A DNA stretch of 22,589 nucleotides, from assembly GCA_023390775.1 (NCBI GenBank), contig JAEWCF010000039.1, forward strand, positions 1 through 22,589, read 5' to 3'. Origin of the DNA: Bacteroidota bacterium (GTDB lineage: Bacteria > Bacteroidota > Bacteroidia > Flavobacteriales > Flavobacteriaceae). Positions 1 to 6,449 of the stretch are shown piece by piece; the stretch's first letter is position 1, and the number at the start of each line of letters is the position of its first letter. A program made the position numbers and the translations under genes. The notes below the pieces were generated by a model, which was not told the DNA's origin, made no database searches, and saw nothing but the letters and a program-made list of their open reading frames with translations.

Positions 1-260
1 GTTGTCAGTAGTCAGTTGTCAGTTGTCAGTCATCAGTCAGCAATTAGCTGTCAGCTGTCAAGGTCAGTTTAAATGCGGACAGCCCGAATGTTTAAAAGTC
101 TTCAGTTATCAGTATTCATTACATCAATTTGTACGTTCATCCTGGATGCCTATCGGCTAAGTGCCCTTAGGACTTGATGACTTTATGACCTTATGACCTT
201 ATGACTTACGATCGTATGCCCTGTCAGCCACAAGCCACCAGCCACGAGCCACCAACAACC
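1..260 (+). repeat. Intergenic heptamer-repeat locus 1
   Basis: This stretch holds no gene. It opens with 7-nt units of the form GTTGTCA / GTCATCA / GTCAGCT (1-60), followed by a diverged copy of the core seen at the locus near 2490: GGTCAGTTTAAATGCGG at 62-78 against GGTCAGTTTGATTGCGG at 2485-2501. An octamer array (ATGACCTT-like, four units) lies at about 177-208, and CCA-rich heptamers (GCCACAA, GCCACCA, GCCACGA) run at 227-260 up to the transaldolase promoter. The order of blocks matches the other two repeat loci. No coding potential or clear RNA fold is visible. Confidence 0.75.
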
Positions 261-270
261 ATTATTTCAC

Positions 271-278
271 TATCTTCG
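271..278 (+). promoter_or_regulatory. Putative -7 box of the transaldolase promoter
   Basis: TATCTTCG differs from the Bacteroidetes -7 consensus TAnnTTTG at one base and ends 19 nt before the ATG at 298. It lies in the context TTTCACTAnnTTyGC, which recurs before the ABC-F gene (2991-3005). No convincing TTG element is seen upstream. Confidence 0.5.
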
Positions 279-297
279 CGCCGCAAAACCTTATCTT

Positions 298-954
298 ATG
301 AAATTCTTTATCGATACGGCCAACCTCGCCGAAATCAAAGCAGCCCAAGCACTTGGGGTCCTTGACGGAGTTACGACGAATCCCTCGCTCATGGCCAAGG
401 AAGGCATTACGGGCAAGAACAATATCCTGAAGCACTATGTCGATATCTGCAATATCGTCGACGGCGATGTGAGCGCCGAGGTCAATGCCGTGGATTACGA
501 CGGCATGATTCGCGAAGGAGAGGAGCTGGCCGACCTGCACCCGCAAATCGTGGTGAAATTACCCATGACCCGTGAGGGCGTTATGGCTGCCAAATATTTC
601 ACCGACAAGGAGATCCGCACCAATGTGACGCTGGTCTTCTCGGCAGGGCAGGCGCTTCTGGCGGCAAAAGCAGGGGCAACCTATGTGTCGCCCTTTATCG
701 GAAGGCTTGACGACGTTTCCACCGACGGGCTGAACCTGATCCAGGAAATCCGCGAAATATATGACAACTACGGCTTCGAGACGCAAATCCTCGCGGCTTC
801 GGTGCGCCATACCATGCACATCGTAAATTGCGCGAAAATCGGCGCCGATGTGATGACCGGGCCACTTTCGGCAATACTTGGGCTGCTCAAGCACCCCCTT
901 ACCGACATCGGCCTGGCGCAATTCCTCGCCGATTTCAAAAAGGGAAATGAATAA
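298..954 (+). CDS. Transaldolase, short (FSA/TalC-like) form
   Basis: 218 residues, the usual length of the short transaldolase subfamily that includes fructose-6-phosphate aldolase and the MipB/TalC transaldolases. The N-terminus MKFFIDTANLAEI and the GVTTNPSL motif (residues 24-31) are hallmarks. K87 in VVKLPMT is the expected Schiff-base lysine, and the later strands show TNVTLVFS and YVSPFIGRLDD. It should interconvert sugar phosphates in the non-oxidative pentose phosphate branch in the cytosol. Transaldolase versus fructose-6-phosphate aldolase activity cannot be decided safely from the sequence; most Bacteroidetes members are annotated as transaldolase. It is monocistronic, with its own promoter and a strong terminator. 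The start is the ATG that gives the canonical MKFFIDTA opening. Confidence 0.95.
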   Translation: MKFFIDTANLAEIKAAQALGVLDGVTTNPSLMAKEGITGKNNILKHYVDICNIVDGDVSAEVNAVDYDGMIREGEELADLHPQIVVKLPMTREGVMAAKYFTDKEIRTNVTLVFSAGQALLAAKAGATYVSPFIGRLDDVSTDGLNLIQEIREIYDNYGFETQILAASVRHTMHIVNCAKIGADVMTGPLSAILGLLKHPLTDIGLAQFLADFKKGNE

Positions 955-958
955 ATAA

Positions 959-983
959 GGCTGCCTTCGGGCGGCTTTTTTTT
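959..983 (+). terminator. Rho-independent terminator after the transaldolase gene
   Basis: GCTGCC (960-965), loop TTCG, GGCGGC (970-975), then eight T's (976-983). It begins six bases after the stop codon. It also touches the end of the convergent lipoprotein gene (stop at 982-984). On the reverse strand the hairpin is followed by only a weak T-rich stretch, so bidirectional action is possible but less certain. Confidence 0.9.
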
Positions 984-2394
984 ACTTTTCGAGGTTTTGT
1001 TCGAATCCGTTGTCGAAAAGATTGGTAAACGCATTTTTGATCGTGGAATCCGAATCCAGGACGATCGTGCGGTGGATCTTCGTGATCGCCCATTTGATGC
1101 GGACTTCCTTGTCAAAGTCCTTGCAGCGCAACTCGGTTATCGGGCCGAAATTATATTTCTCGAGCATGCTTCGCCACTGCTGATGGTTCGGGTCCAGATT
1201 GACCGCGATGTACTTGTACTCCGGATAGCGTTTGCGAAGTTCGATGACTTTCTTGTGCGATTCGACCAGGTGGGCCGCCGCGTTTTCGGTCCAAAAGAAA
1301 ATCACGCATTTGCCACGCGCCACTTCATCCGACGCGATTTCCTTTCCCTGCGCATCGACCAGGGTCACCGGGGGTAATTTTTTTCCAACGGCAAGCGCAT
1401 TGATCGCGCGCCCGATCTCCAAAATTTCCTGTTTTTGGGCCCTGTCGGTGGAAAGGCGGTTGTATGTTTCAAGGAATTTTTGGTTGTTGCCCGCGTTCTG
1501 GTCCTCGAGCAAATAATTGAAGGCGATATTGTTGAGCAGTGAATTCCGGATCTTGGCATTCTTGATCAGCGTATCGGCAATGATGAGTTTGTTGGTATTG
1601 GTTTTTAGCGCGAGGTCCTGCTGGCTGAAATGATTGTGGTAGTTGATGTCGGCCATGTTGTTGAGCATGAACGAAAGGTAGCGGACAAAGGGTGAATATC
1701 CCGAGAGTTCGGCGTTGTTGAAGTCGATGTTTCGCCTGAAAGCATAATAGTCGGGTGGAAGCTGCTCCACCACGTCGTTACCCGTGCGCATATGGTGAAC
1801 GAGTGGATAGAGTTCCTTTCGGGAATAATGCGGAAAGTCCAGCAAGGCCCGGGCATAGCGATCGAAACCGTCGTGCCATTTCAAATCCTGCTTGTGCCTG
1901 ATGTAAAATGCCGAATTGGACTTGTAAACCGAATCGATCGCACGGTTGAAGGCGCGCAGGTCCAGCTCATAGATCGGGAACATGTTGTCGCGGTCCTTTT
2001 CATTCCGCAACCAGAATTCCATCAAAAAGTTGTTTTTCTGATCGCCGCGTCCGCTGAAGACGATGGATTCGTCAAAGTCGCGGCTGTTGATGGTGACCAT
2101 CAAACTGTCGTTTTTGTCGAAATAGACATACTGGTATTCCGGATCGTGCCTGAAGGTGTACATTCCCGGCGCCAGCGAATCGAATTTGCGGAAGAAGCGG
2201 TTGTCACGCCCGATCTGTATGCTGTCCACGAGCTCGTCTCCACGGTAAAGCAGAACGTAATCCCCGGTCCGGTTGGTGACCTCGCCGCCAAAGTAGGCCG
2301 TGTAATCGTCTGGCTGGAAACCTTTTGCACAACTGGCTAGCAGGGCGGGCAAGGCCGCAAGCAGGATTGCGATAAAAGGTTTGGGAATTTTCAT
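982..2394 (-). CDS. Thioredoxin-like (TlpA-family) lipoprotein lacking active-site cysteines
   Basis: 470 residues with a lipoprotein signal peptide: hydrophobic residues 7-20, then lipobox L-A-S-C with lipidated C22. The protein should be exported and membrane anchored. Residues 30-115 resemble the beta-rich N-terminal domain (DUF4369-like) common in Bacteroidetes TlpA-type proteins. Residues 140-335 are helical and unassigned. Residues 336-470 read as a thioredoxin fold (KLPPVTLVDAQGKEI, then CVIFFWTENAAAH, then YIAVNLD). Where WCxxC is expected the sequence is W368-T-E-N-A, so both redox cysteines are absent, and the cis-proline loop has IHRT instead of TP. A thiol-disulfide role is therefore unlikely; binding or scaffolding is more plausible. 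The gene is intact, reverse-oriented and convergent with the transaldolase gene. Confidence 0.85.
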   Translation of the reverse strand: MKIPKPFIAILLAALPALLASCAKGFQPDDYTAYFGGEVTNRTGDYVLLYRGDELVDSIQIGRDNRFFRKFDSLAPGMYTFRHDPEYQYVYFDKNDSLMVTINSRDFDESIVFSGRGDQKNNFLMEFWLRNEKDRDNMFPIYELDLRAFNRAIDSVYKSNSAFYIRHKQDLKWHDGFDRYARALLDFPHYSRKELYPLVHHMRTGNDVVEQLPPDYYAFRRNIDFNNAELSGYSPFVRYLSFMLNNMADINYHNHFSQQDLALKTNTNKLIIADTLIKNAKIRNSLLNNIAFNYLLEDQNAGNNQKFLETYNRLSTDRAQKQEILEIGRAINALAVGKKLPPVTLVDAQGKEIASDEVARGKCVIFFWTENAAAHLVESHKKVIELRKRYPEYKYIAVNLDPNHQQWRSMLEKYNFGPITELRCKDFDKEVRIKWAITKIHRTIVLDSDSTIKNAFTNLFDNGFEQNLEK

Positions 2395-2412
2395 CTGTAG
2401 GGAAATGTATTA

Positions 2413-2420
2413 CAAATGTA
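2413..2420 (-). promoter_or_regulatory. Putative -7 box of the thioredoxin-like lipoprotein gene
   Basis: The reverse strand reads TACATTTG, a full match to TAnnTTTG, ending 18 nt before the ATG at 2394. No clear TTTG lies at the expected -33 distance. Confidence 0.5.
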
Positions 2421-2460
2421 TTGTCGGCGCCCGATAGTTGCTGTTAAGGGGGCGTTAAAT

Positions 2461-2979
2461 AGCTATCAGCCGTCAGCTGTCAGGGGTCAGTTTGATTGCG
2501 GTGTGCCCGGTTGTATGGTTCTCCTAGCCACTAACCACTAACCACTAACCACTAACCACCGAAAGTCATCAGTCATCAGTCATCAGGAGCTATCAGCTGT
2601 CAGCCATCAGCTATCAGTTTGATTGCGGTCTACCCGGTTGTATGGTTCTCCTAGCCACTAACCACCGAAAGTCATCAGTCATCAGACAGAAGCAGCTAAC
2701 AGCCGTCAGCCGTCAGCTATCAGTTTAATTGCGGTCCCCCCGGTTGTATGGTTCTCCTAACCACTAACCACCAGCCACCAGCCACAAACCACCAGCCACA
2801 AAAGTCATCAGTCATCAGGAGCTATCAGCCGGCAGCCATCAGCTAACAGTTTGATTGCGGTCTACCCGGTTGTATGGTTCTCCTAGCCACTAACCACTAG
2901 CCACTAACCACTAGCCACAAAAGTCATCAGTCATTATTCATCAGTCTCCACCATTCGACGTTCGACATTCGACATTCGT
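2461..2979 (+). repeat. Tandem composite heptamer repeats, locus 2 (four units)
   Basis: About 520 bp without a gene. Four copies of a composite unit start their core (GTTTgATTGCGGT) at 2490, 2617, 2723 and 2849, giving spacings of 127, 106 and 126 nt. Each unit reads: heptamers of TCAGCTN type, then the core TCAGTTTGATTGCGGT, then CCCGGTTGTATGGTTCTCCTA, then CCACTAA heptamers, then AGTCATC heptamers. Cores differ by a few bases (for example TCTACCC, GTGTGCCC and CCCCCC before the GG), and length varies through gain or loss of 7-nt units. A last array of ATTCGAC heptamers (2951-2988) leads into the ABC-F promoter. The units are too degenerate and too periodic at 7 nt for a CRISPR array. Confidence 0.85.
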
Positions 2980-2996
2980 CATTCGTCAGATTTCAC

Positions 2997-3004
2997 TACT
3001 TTTG
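2997..3004 (+). promoter_or_regulatory. Putative -7 box of the ABC-F gene
   Basis: TACTTTTG matches TAnnTTTG exactly and ends 17 nt before the ATG at 3022. A TTCG sits 18 nt upstream (2975-2978), a partial match to the -33 TTTG. The context TTTCACTACTTTTGCACC resembles the transaldolase promoter. Confidence 0.6.
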
Positions 3005-3021
3005 CACCTCAAAATCCACAG

Positions 3022-4638
3022 ATGCTTACAGTCAACAATCTATCGGTCCAGTTTGGGAAACGAATCCTCTTTGACGAGGTCAACACCACTTTTGGGCAAG
3101 GCAACATATACGGGGTCATCGGGGCGAACGGCGCCGGGAAATCCACCTTTCTGAAAATCCTTTCCGGCCAGATGGATCCCACATCGGGACACGTCCAGCT
3201 CGAGCCGGGCAAGCGCATGTCGGTGCTCAACCAGAACCACAACATGTTTGACGAGTACACGGTGCTCGAAACCGTCATGATGGGCAACAAGGTCCTTTAC
3301 GCGGTGAAAAAGGAGATGGACGAGCTTTACCTGGACTACAACGACAAGAACGCCGACAGGATTGGCGAACTGCAGGTCCAGTTTGAGGAAATGAATGGCT
3401 GGAACGCCGATTCGGATGCCGCGGCGCTGCTTTCGAACCTGGGAATCGGCGAGGACCTGCACTACACGCAGATGGCCGACCTGGACGCCAAGCTCAAGGT
3501 GCGCGTGCTTTTGGCGCAGGCCCTTTTTGGAAATCCCGACGTGCTCATCATGGACGAACCTACCAACGACCTGGATTTCGAGACCATTTCGTGGCTCGAG
3601 AATTTCCTGGCCGATTATGAGAACACGGTGATCGTCGTCTCGCACGACCGACACTTTCTGGACGCGGTCTGTACGCATATCTCCGACATCGACTTCGGGA
3701 AGATCAACCATTACTCCGGAAACTATACTTTTTGGTACGAATCGAGCCAGCTCGCCGCCAAACAGCGCGCCCAGCAAAACCGAAAGGCCGAAGAGAAAAA
3801 GGCGGAGCTCGAGGAATTCATTCGCCGCTTCAGCGCCAACGTCGCCAAATCAAAGCAGGCCACTTCCAGGAAGAAGATGATTTCGAAACTCAACATTGCC
3901 GAAATCAAACCGTCCAGCCGTCGCTATCCAGCCATCATTTTTGACCAGGAGCGCGAGGCGGGGGACCAGATCCTCAACATTAAAGGGCTGAGCGCCTCCA
4001 TCGAGGGCGAGACGCTTTTCAGGGATGTGGACCTGACGATGGCCAAGGGGGACAAGATTGTCTTGTTCTCCAAGGATTCGCGCGCAACCACCGCTTTCTA
4101 TGAAATTTTGAACAACAACCAGAAGGCGGATGCGGGCACTTTTGAATGGGGAATCACCACCACACAGGCCTATCTTCCTGCGGACAACCACGAATATTTC
4201 GAGAATGACCTGACTCTGGTCGACTGGCTCCGGCAATGGGCCAAGACCGAGGAAGAACGCGATGAGGTTTACATTCGCGGATTTTTGGGCAAGATGATTT
4301 TCTCCGGTGAGGAAGCGCTCAAAACGGCGCGGGTGCTTTCGGGAGGCGAAAAGGTCCGATGCATGTTGTCACGGATGATGATGCAACGCGCCAACGTGCT
4401 GATGCTCGACGAGCCCACCAACCACCTCGACCTCGAATCGATCACCGCGTTCAACAATTCGCTCAAGAATTTTAAGGGTTCGGTCCTGTTCACGACCCAT
4501 GACCATGAATTTGCGCAGACTGTCGGGAACCGGATACTGGAACTGACGCCACAGGGCGCCATCGACCGCTACATGACCTTCGACGATTACCTTGACGATC
4601 CCAAAATCCAGGAACTTCGCAAGAAAATGTATTCATAA
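3022..4638 (+). CDS. ABC-F family ATPase, YbiT-like, with one degenerate ATP site
   Basis: 538 residues with two ABC domains and no membrane segment, as in ribosome-associated ABC-F proteins. NBD1 has Walker A GANGAGKS (34-41), Q71, Walker B VLIMDEP (173-179) and H-loop SHDRHF. Its signature position reads LDAKLK (154-159) instead of LSGGE. The linker at about 250-300 carries the charged helix and SANVAKSKQATSRKK, matching the P-site tRNA interaction motif region. NBD2 has the intact signature LSGGEK (439-444), Walker B VLMLDEP (458-464) and THDHEF. Its Walker A equivalent is SKDSRATTA (350-358), with the catalytic lysine position occupied by Thr. E. coli YbiT also lacks a normal NBD1 signature, so YbiT is the best match. 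A role in translation is inferred from the family. The start follows a good promoter at normal distance. Confidence 0.93.
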   Translation: MLTVNNLSVQFGKRILFDEVNTTFGQGNIYGVIGANGAGKSTFLKILSGQMDPTSGHVQLEPGKRMSVLNQNHNMFDEYTVLETVMMGNKVLYAVKKEMDELYLDYNDKNADRIGELQVQFEEMNGWNADSDAAALLSNLGIGEDLHYTQMADLDAKLKVRVLLAQALFGNPDVLIMDEPTNDLDFETISWLENFLADYENTVIVVSHDRHFLDAVCTHISDIDFGKINHYSGNYTFWYESSQLAAKQRAQQNRKAEEKKAELEEFIRRFSANVAKSKQATSRKKMISKLNIAEIKPSSRRYPAIIFDQEREAGDQILNIKGLSASIEGETLFRDVDLTMAKGDKIVLFSKDSRATTAFYEILNNNQKADAGTFEWGITTTQAYLPADNHEYFENDLTLVDWLRQWAKTEEERDEVYIRGFLGKMIFSGEEALKTARVLSGGEKVRCMLSRMMMQRANVLMLDEPTNHLDLESITAFNNSLKNFKGSVLFTTHDHEFAQTVGNRILELTPQGAIDRYMTFDDYLDDPKIQELRKKMYS

Positions 4639-4644
4639 AAAAAA

Positions 4645-4668
4645 TCCCGGATCGCTCCGGGGTTTTTT
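4645..4668. terminator. Bidirectional terminator between the ABC-F and small lipoprotein genes
   Basis: Stem TCCCGG (4645-4650), loop ATCGCT, CCGGGG (4657-4662), followed by six T's. An A-tract precedes the stem, so the reverse strand gives the same hairpin followed by eight T's. It starts seven bases after the ABC-F stop and lies 33 nt beyond the stop of the reverse small gene, serving both. Confidence 0.88.
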
Positions 4669-4700
4669 CGTTTTGGGTTATAAAAATTTGTCTTGGTGGC

Positions 4701-4868
4701 TTATCTTCTAAAGCGGCTGATGATCCAGACGACCACGGCAATGATCAGGATGACCAAAAAAATTCCGACACCCATTCCTACCTGAAAGATGTCTCCGACC
4801 AGTTCGCAGCTTGTGGCTGTAAACAATACAACCATCAACAAAAGGATTTTGGGCAAATAGATTTTCAT
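4701..4868 (-). CDS. 55-residue lipoprotein with a membrane helix
   Basis: A short reverse-strand gene reading MKIYLPKILLLMVVLFTATSC, then ELVGDIFQVG, then a long hydrophobic helix (about 31-50), ending ISRFRR. The first 20 residues look like a lipoprotein signal peptide with C21 as the lipidated residue (A-T-S-C). Residues 31-50 are a second hydrophobic segment followed by a positive tail. Similar 55-residue proteins are common in Flavobacteriaceae and are sometimes mislabelled phosphatidate cytidylyltransferase, which this length cannot support. It shares a bidirectional terminator with the ABC-F gene. The function is unknown. The intact frame, signal peptide and terminator support a real gene. 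Confidence 0.75.
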   Translation of the reverse strand: MKIYLPKILLLMVVLFTATSCELVGDIFQVGMGVGIFLVILIIAVVVWIISRFRR

Positions 4869-5050
4869 GATTTTTTGGTTCTTGATTTAATGTAAAGTTC
4901 CTAATCTTTAACATGAATTTCATTACATGATTTGCCGAAATTGTTATATGGTTATCCATGCGCTACCCGTAGTCATCATCTGACCTATTCTGCATAATTG
5001 GTTAAAATAAGCCAATTTTAAAAAATTGGTCTCATTTGGCCTCTTTTGTG

Positions 5051-5058
5051 TAAGTTTG
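5051..5058 (+). promoter_or_regulatory. Putative -7 box of the satD-like/DUF3307 operon
   Basis: TAAGTTTG matches TAnnTTTG. TTGG at 5026-5029 lies 21 nt upstream as a possible -33 element, in an AT-rich tract (5001-5030) with the inverted pair CCAATTTT/AAAATTGG. The box ends only 10 nt before the ATG at 5069 and 16 nt before the alternative ATG at 5075. Confidence 0.5.
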
Positions 5059-5068
5059 GGAAAAATTG

Positions 5069-5680
5069 ATGTTTATGGTAGCGATCATTACGGGAGATAT
5101 CGTCGATTCGCGAAAAGTGGCGCCGGAGGTTTGGCTACCCGCGTTAAAGAAATATTTGCACGAACATACCTCCAATAAAGATTTTTGGGAAATCTATCGC
5201 GGCGACAGTTTCCAGGCTGAAGTGCCTGTGGAAGATGCGCTTCGTGCAGCCCTGTCCATCAAGGCGCTGGTCAAGACCAACAGTATTATCGATGTCAGGA
5301 TGTCTATCGGGATCGGCGACAAAATATTTGACGGCAGGAAAATCACCGAATCGAATGGAACGGCCTTTATCAATTCGGGGGAAAGCTTTGAGCGCATCAA
5401 GAATCTTACGCTCATCATGCAGACTCCCAATGCGGAATTCGACGAATACTTCAATCCCATCTTACGGCTCATCGGCTTCATCGGCAACCAGTGGAAACCC
5501 GTTACGGCCCAGACTGTCCATTATGCGCTGACGCACCCAGAATTATTGCAGAAGGAAATCGCAGCGCGCATGTCAAAGGACAAGACCACCGTGAACAAGG
5601 CACTTAAGCGGGGCGGGTATGACGAGATACTGGAAGTCCTTGAACTGTATTCCAAAAAGGTACGGTCATGGGCGAACTGA
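5069..5680 (+). CDS. SatD-family protein with C-terminal helix-turn-helix
   Basis: 203 residues, no signal peptide or membrane helix. The N-terminal ITGDIVDSR (7-15) is the hallmark of the SatD family, first noted in streptococcal acid-tolerance work and biochemically undefined. RGDSFQ (44-49) and DVRMSIGIGD (75-84) recall the GD and R-I-G-I-G strands of class III nucleotidyl cyclases; this resemblance is my inference. Residues 145-182 (TVHYALTHPELLQKEIAARM and onward, with KTTVNKAL) look like a helix-turn-helix, so it may bind DNA. It overlaps the following DUF3307 gene by 13 nt, implying joint expression. The start could be TTG 5066, ATG 5069 or ATG 5075; ATG 5069 is preferred over TTG, while 5075 fits the promoter spacing equally well. 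Confidence 0.8.
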   Translation: MFMVAIITGDIVDSRKVAPEVWLPALKKYLHEHTSNKDFWEIYRGDSFQAEVPVEDALRAALSIKALVKTNSIIDVRMSIGIGDKIFDGRKITESNGTAFINSGESFERIKNLTLIMQTPNAEFDEYFNPILRLIGFIGNQWKPVTAQTVHYALTHPELLQKEIAARMSKDKTTVNKALKRGGYDEILEVLELYSKKVRSWAN

Positions 5681-6372
5681 TCTTGAAGATGGCCATCGCG
5701 CATCTATTGGGCGATTTTGTGTTCCAATCCAATAGGATGGCGGCCGAGATCGAGCGAAGAAAATTCGCGTCCCGGATGTTTTACCTCCATATTGGCATCC
5801 ATCTCCTGCTGGTCCTGGTCGTTACCGGCTTTGCGCTCCGGTACATGTTTCCCGCGCTATTGCTTGCGCTCTCACATTTTTTGGTGGATTCGATGACCAA
5901 GGTCTGGCTGGCGCCGAAAATCGGTAAAATGGCCAACTTTGCATTAGACCAGACCCTGCATGGGGTGGCGATCGCGCTTTTCGTGCATCATTTCCATCCG
6001 TATGCGATCGATTTTGAAACCATCTTCAACTACGATAGTTATTTGTTGGTGGCCGCGATTTTGGCGACGACCTTCGTCTCGGCGATCGTGGTCAAAAGAA
6101 TGATGGAGGGATTCCGTTATCCGTTGCCCAATGACGGACTTGCAGAGGCTGGGAAATACATCGGCATGCTCGAGAGGTTCTTTATTTTCGTGTTTGTAGT
6201 AAATTCATTTTGGGAGGGCGTCGGTTTTTTGTTGGCGGCAAAATCTATTTTCAGGTTTGGTGACCTAAAGGAAAAAAAGGACATCAAGCTTACCGAATAC
6301 ATTCTCATCGGAACCCTTTTGAGTTTCGGGCTTGCCCTCTTGATTGCGGTTGGCTATCTCAAGCTTATGTAA
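5668..6372 (+). CDS. DUF3307 integral membrane protein
   Basis: 234 residues with about six hydrophobic segments (1-20, 38-60, 61-76, 97-110, 125-142, 170-190, 212-232). Conserved polar residues lie inside or next to helices: H12-D16-Q20 in HLLGDFVFQ, H41 and H45, H70-D74 in SHFLVDS, and D94-Q95-H98 in LDQTLHG. This pattern fits the DUF3307 family and resembles membrane-embedded metal-dependent hydrolases, though no activity is established. It overlaps the satD-like gene by 13 nt; the same pairing occurs in other Bacteroidetes as far as I recall, suggesting a functional unit with a cytosolic regulator and a membrane partner. No clear terminator follows. Confidence 0.82.
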   Translation: MGELILKMAIAHLLGDFVFQSNRMAAEIERRKFASRMFYLHIGIHLLLVLVVTGFALRYMFPALLLALSHFLVDSMTKVWLAPKIGKMANFALDQTLHGVAIALFVHHFHPYAIDFETIFNYDSYLLVAAILATTFVSAIVVKRMMEGFRYPLPNDGLAEAGKYIGMLERFFIFVFVVNSFWEGVGFLLAAKSIFRFGDLKEKKDIKLTEYILIGTLLSFGLALLIAVGYLKLM

Positions 6373-6424
6373 GATTTCGTCGAAACGCGCCTTTTTTGAA
6401 CTACGGTCATTCGGTGTTTTTCAC

Positions 6425-6432
6425 TATTTTTA
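6425..6432 (+). promoter_or_regulatory. Putative -7 box of the pyrR operon
   Basis: TATTTTTA, a near match to TAnnTTTG, in the context TTTCACTATTTTTAC, which resembles the transaldolase and ABC-F promoters and the menA promoter (TTTACTATTTTTATAC). It ends 17 nt before the ATG at 6450. Confidence 0.45.
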
Positions 6433-6449
6433 CATCGCAATCCTCCAAC

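Noticed and set aside
2461..2979. CRISPR array
   Set aside because: The repeated cores are irregularly spaced, the intervals are themselves 7-nt repeats and not unique spacers, and no cas gene is present.
3040..3777. Reverse-strand 245-codon frame opposite the ABC-F gene
   Set aside because: It lies wholly within a clear ABC-F gene and shows no domain of its own.
4701..4868. Phosphatidate cytidylyltransferase
   Set aside because: Database names of this kind are attached to such short proteins, but 55 residues cannot hold the eight-helix enzyme.
6373..6449. PyrR-type attenuator or riboswitch before pyrR
   Set aside because: No stable hairpin followed by a T-run is visible, and the inferred leader is under 20 nt.
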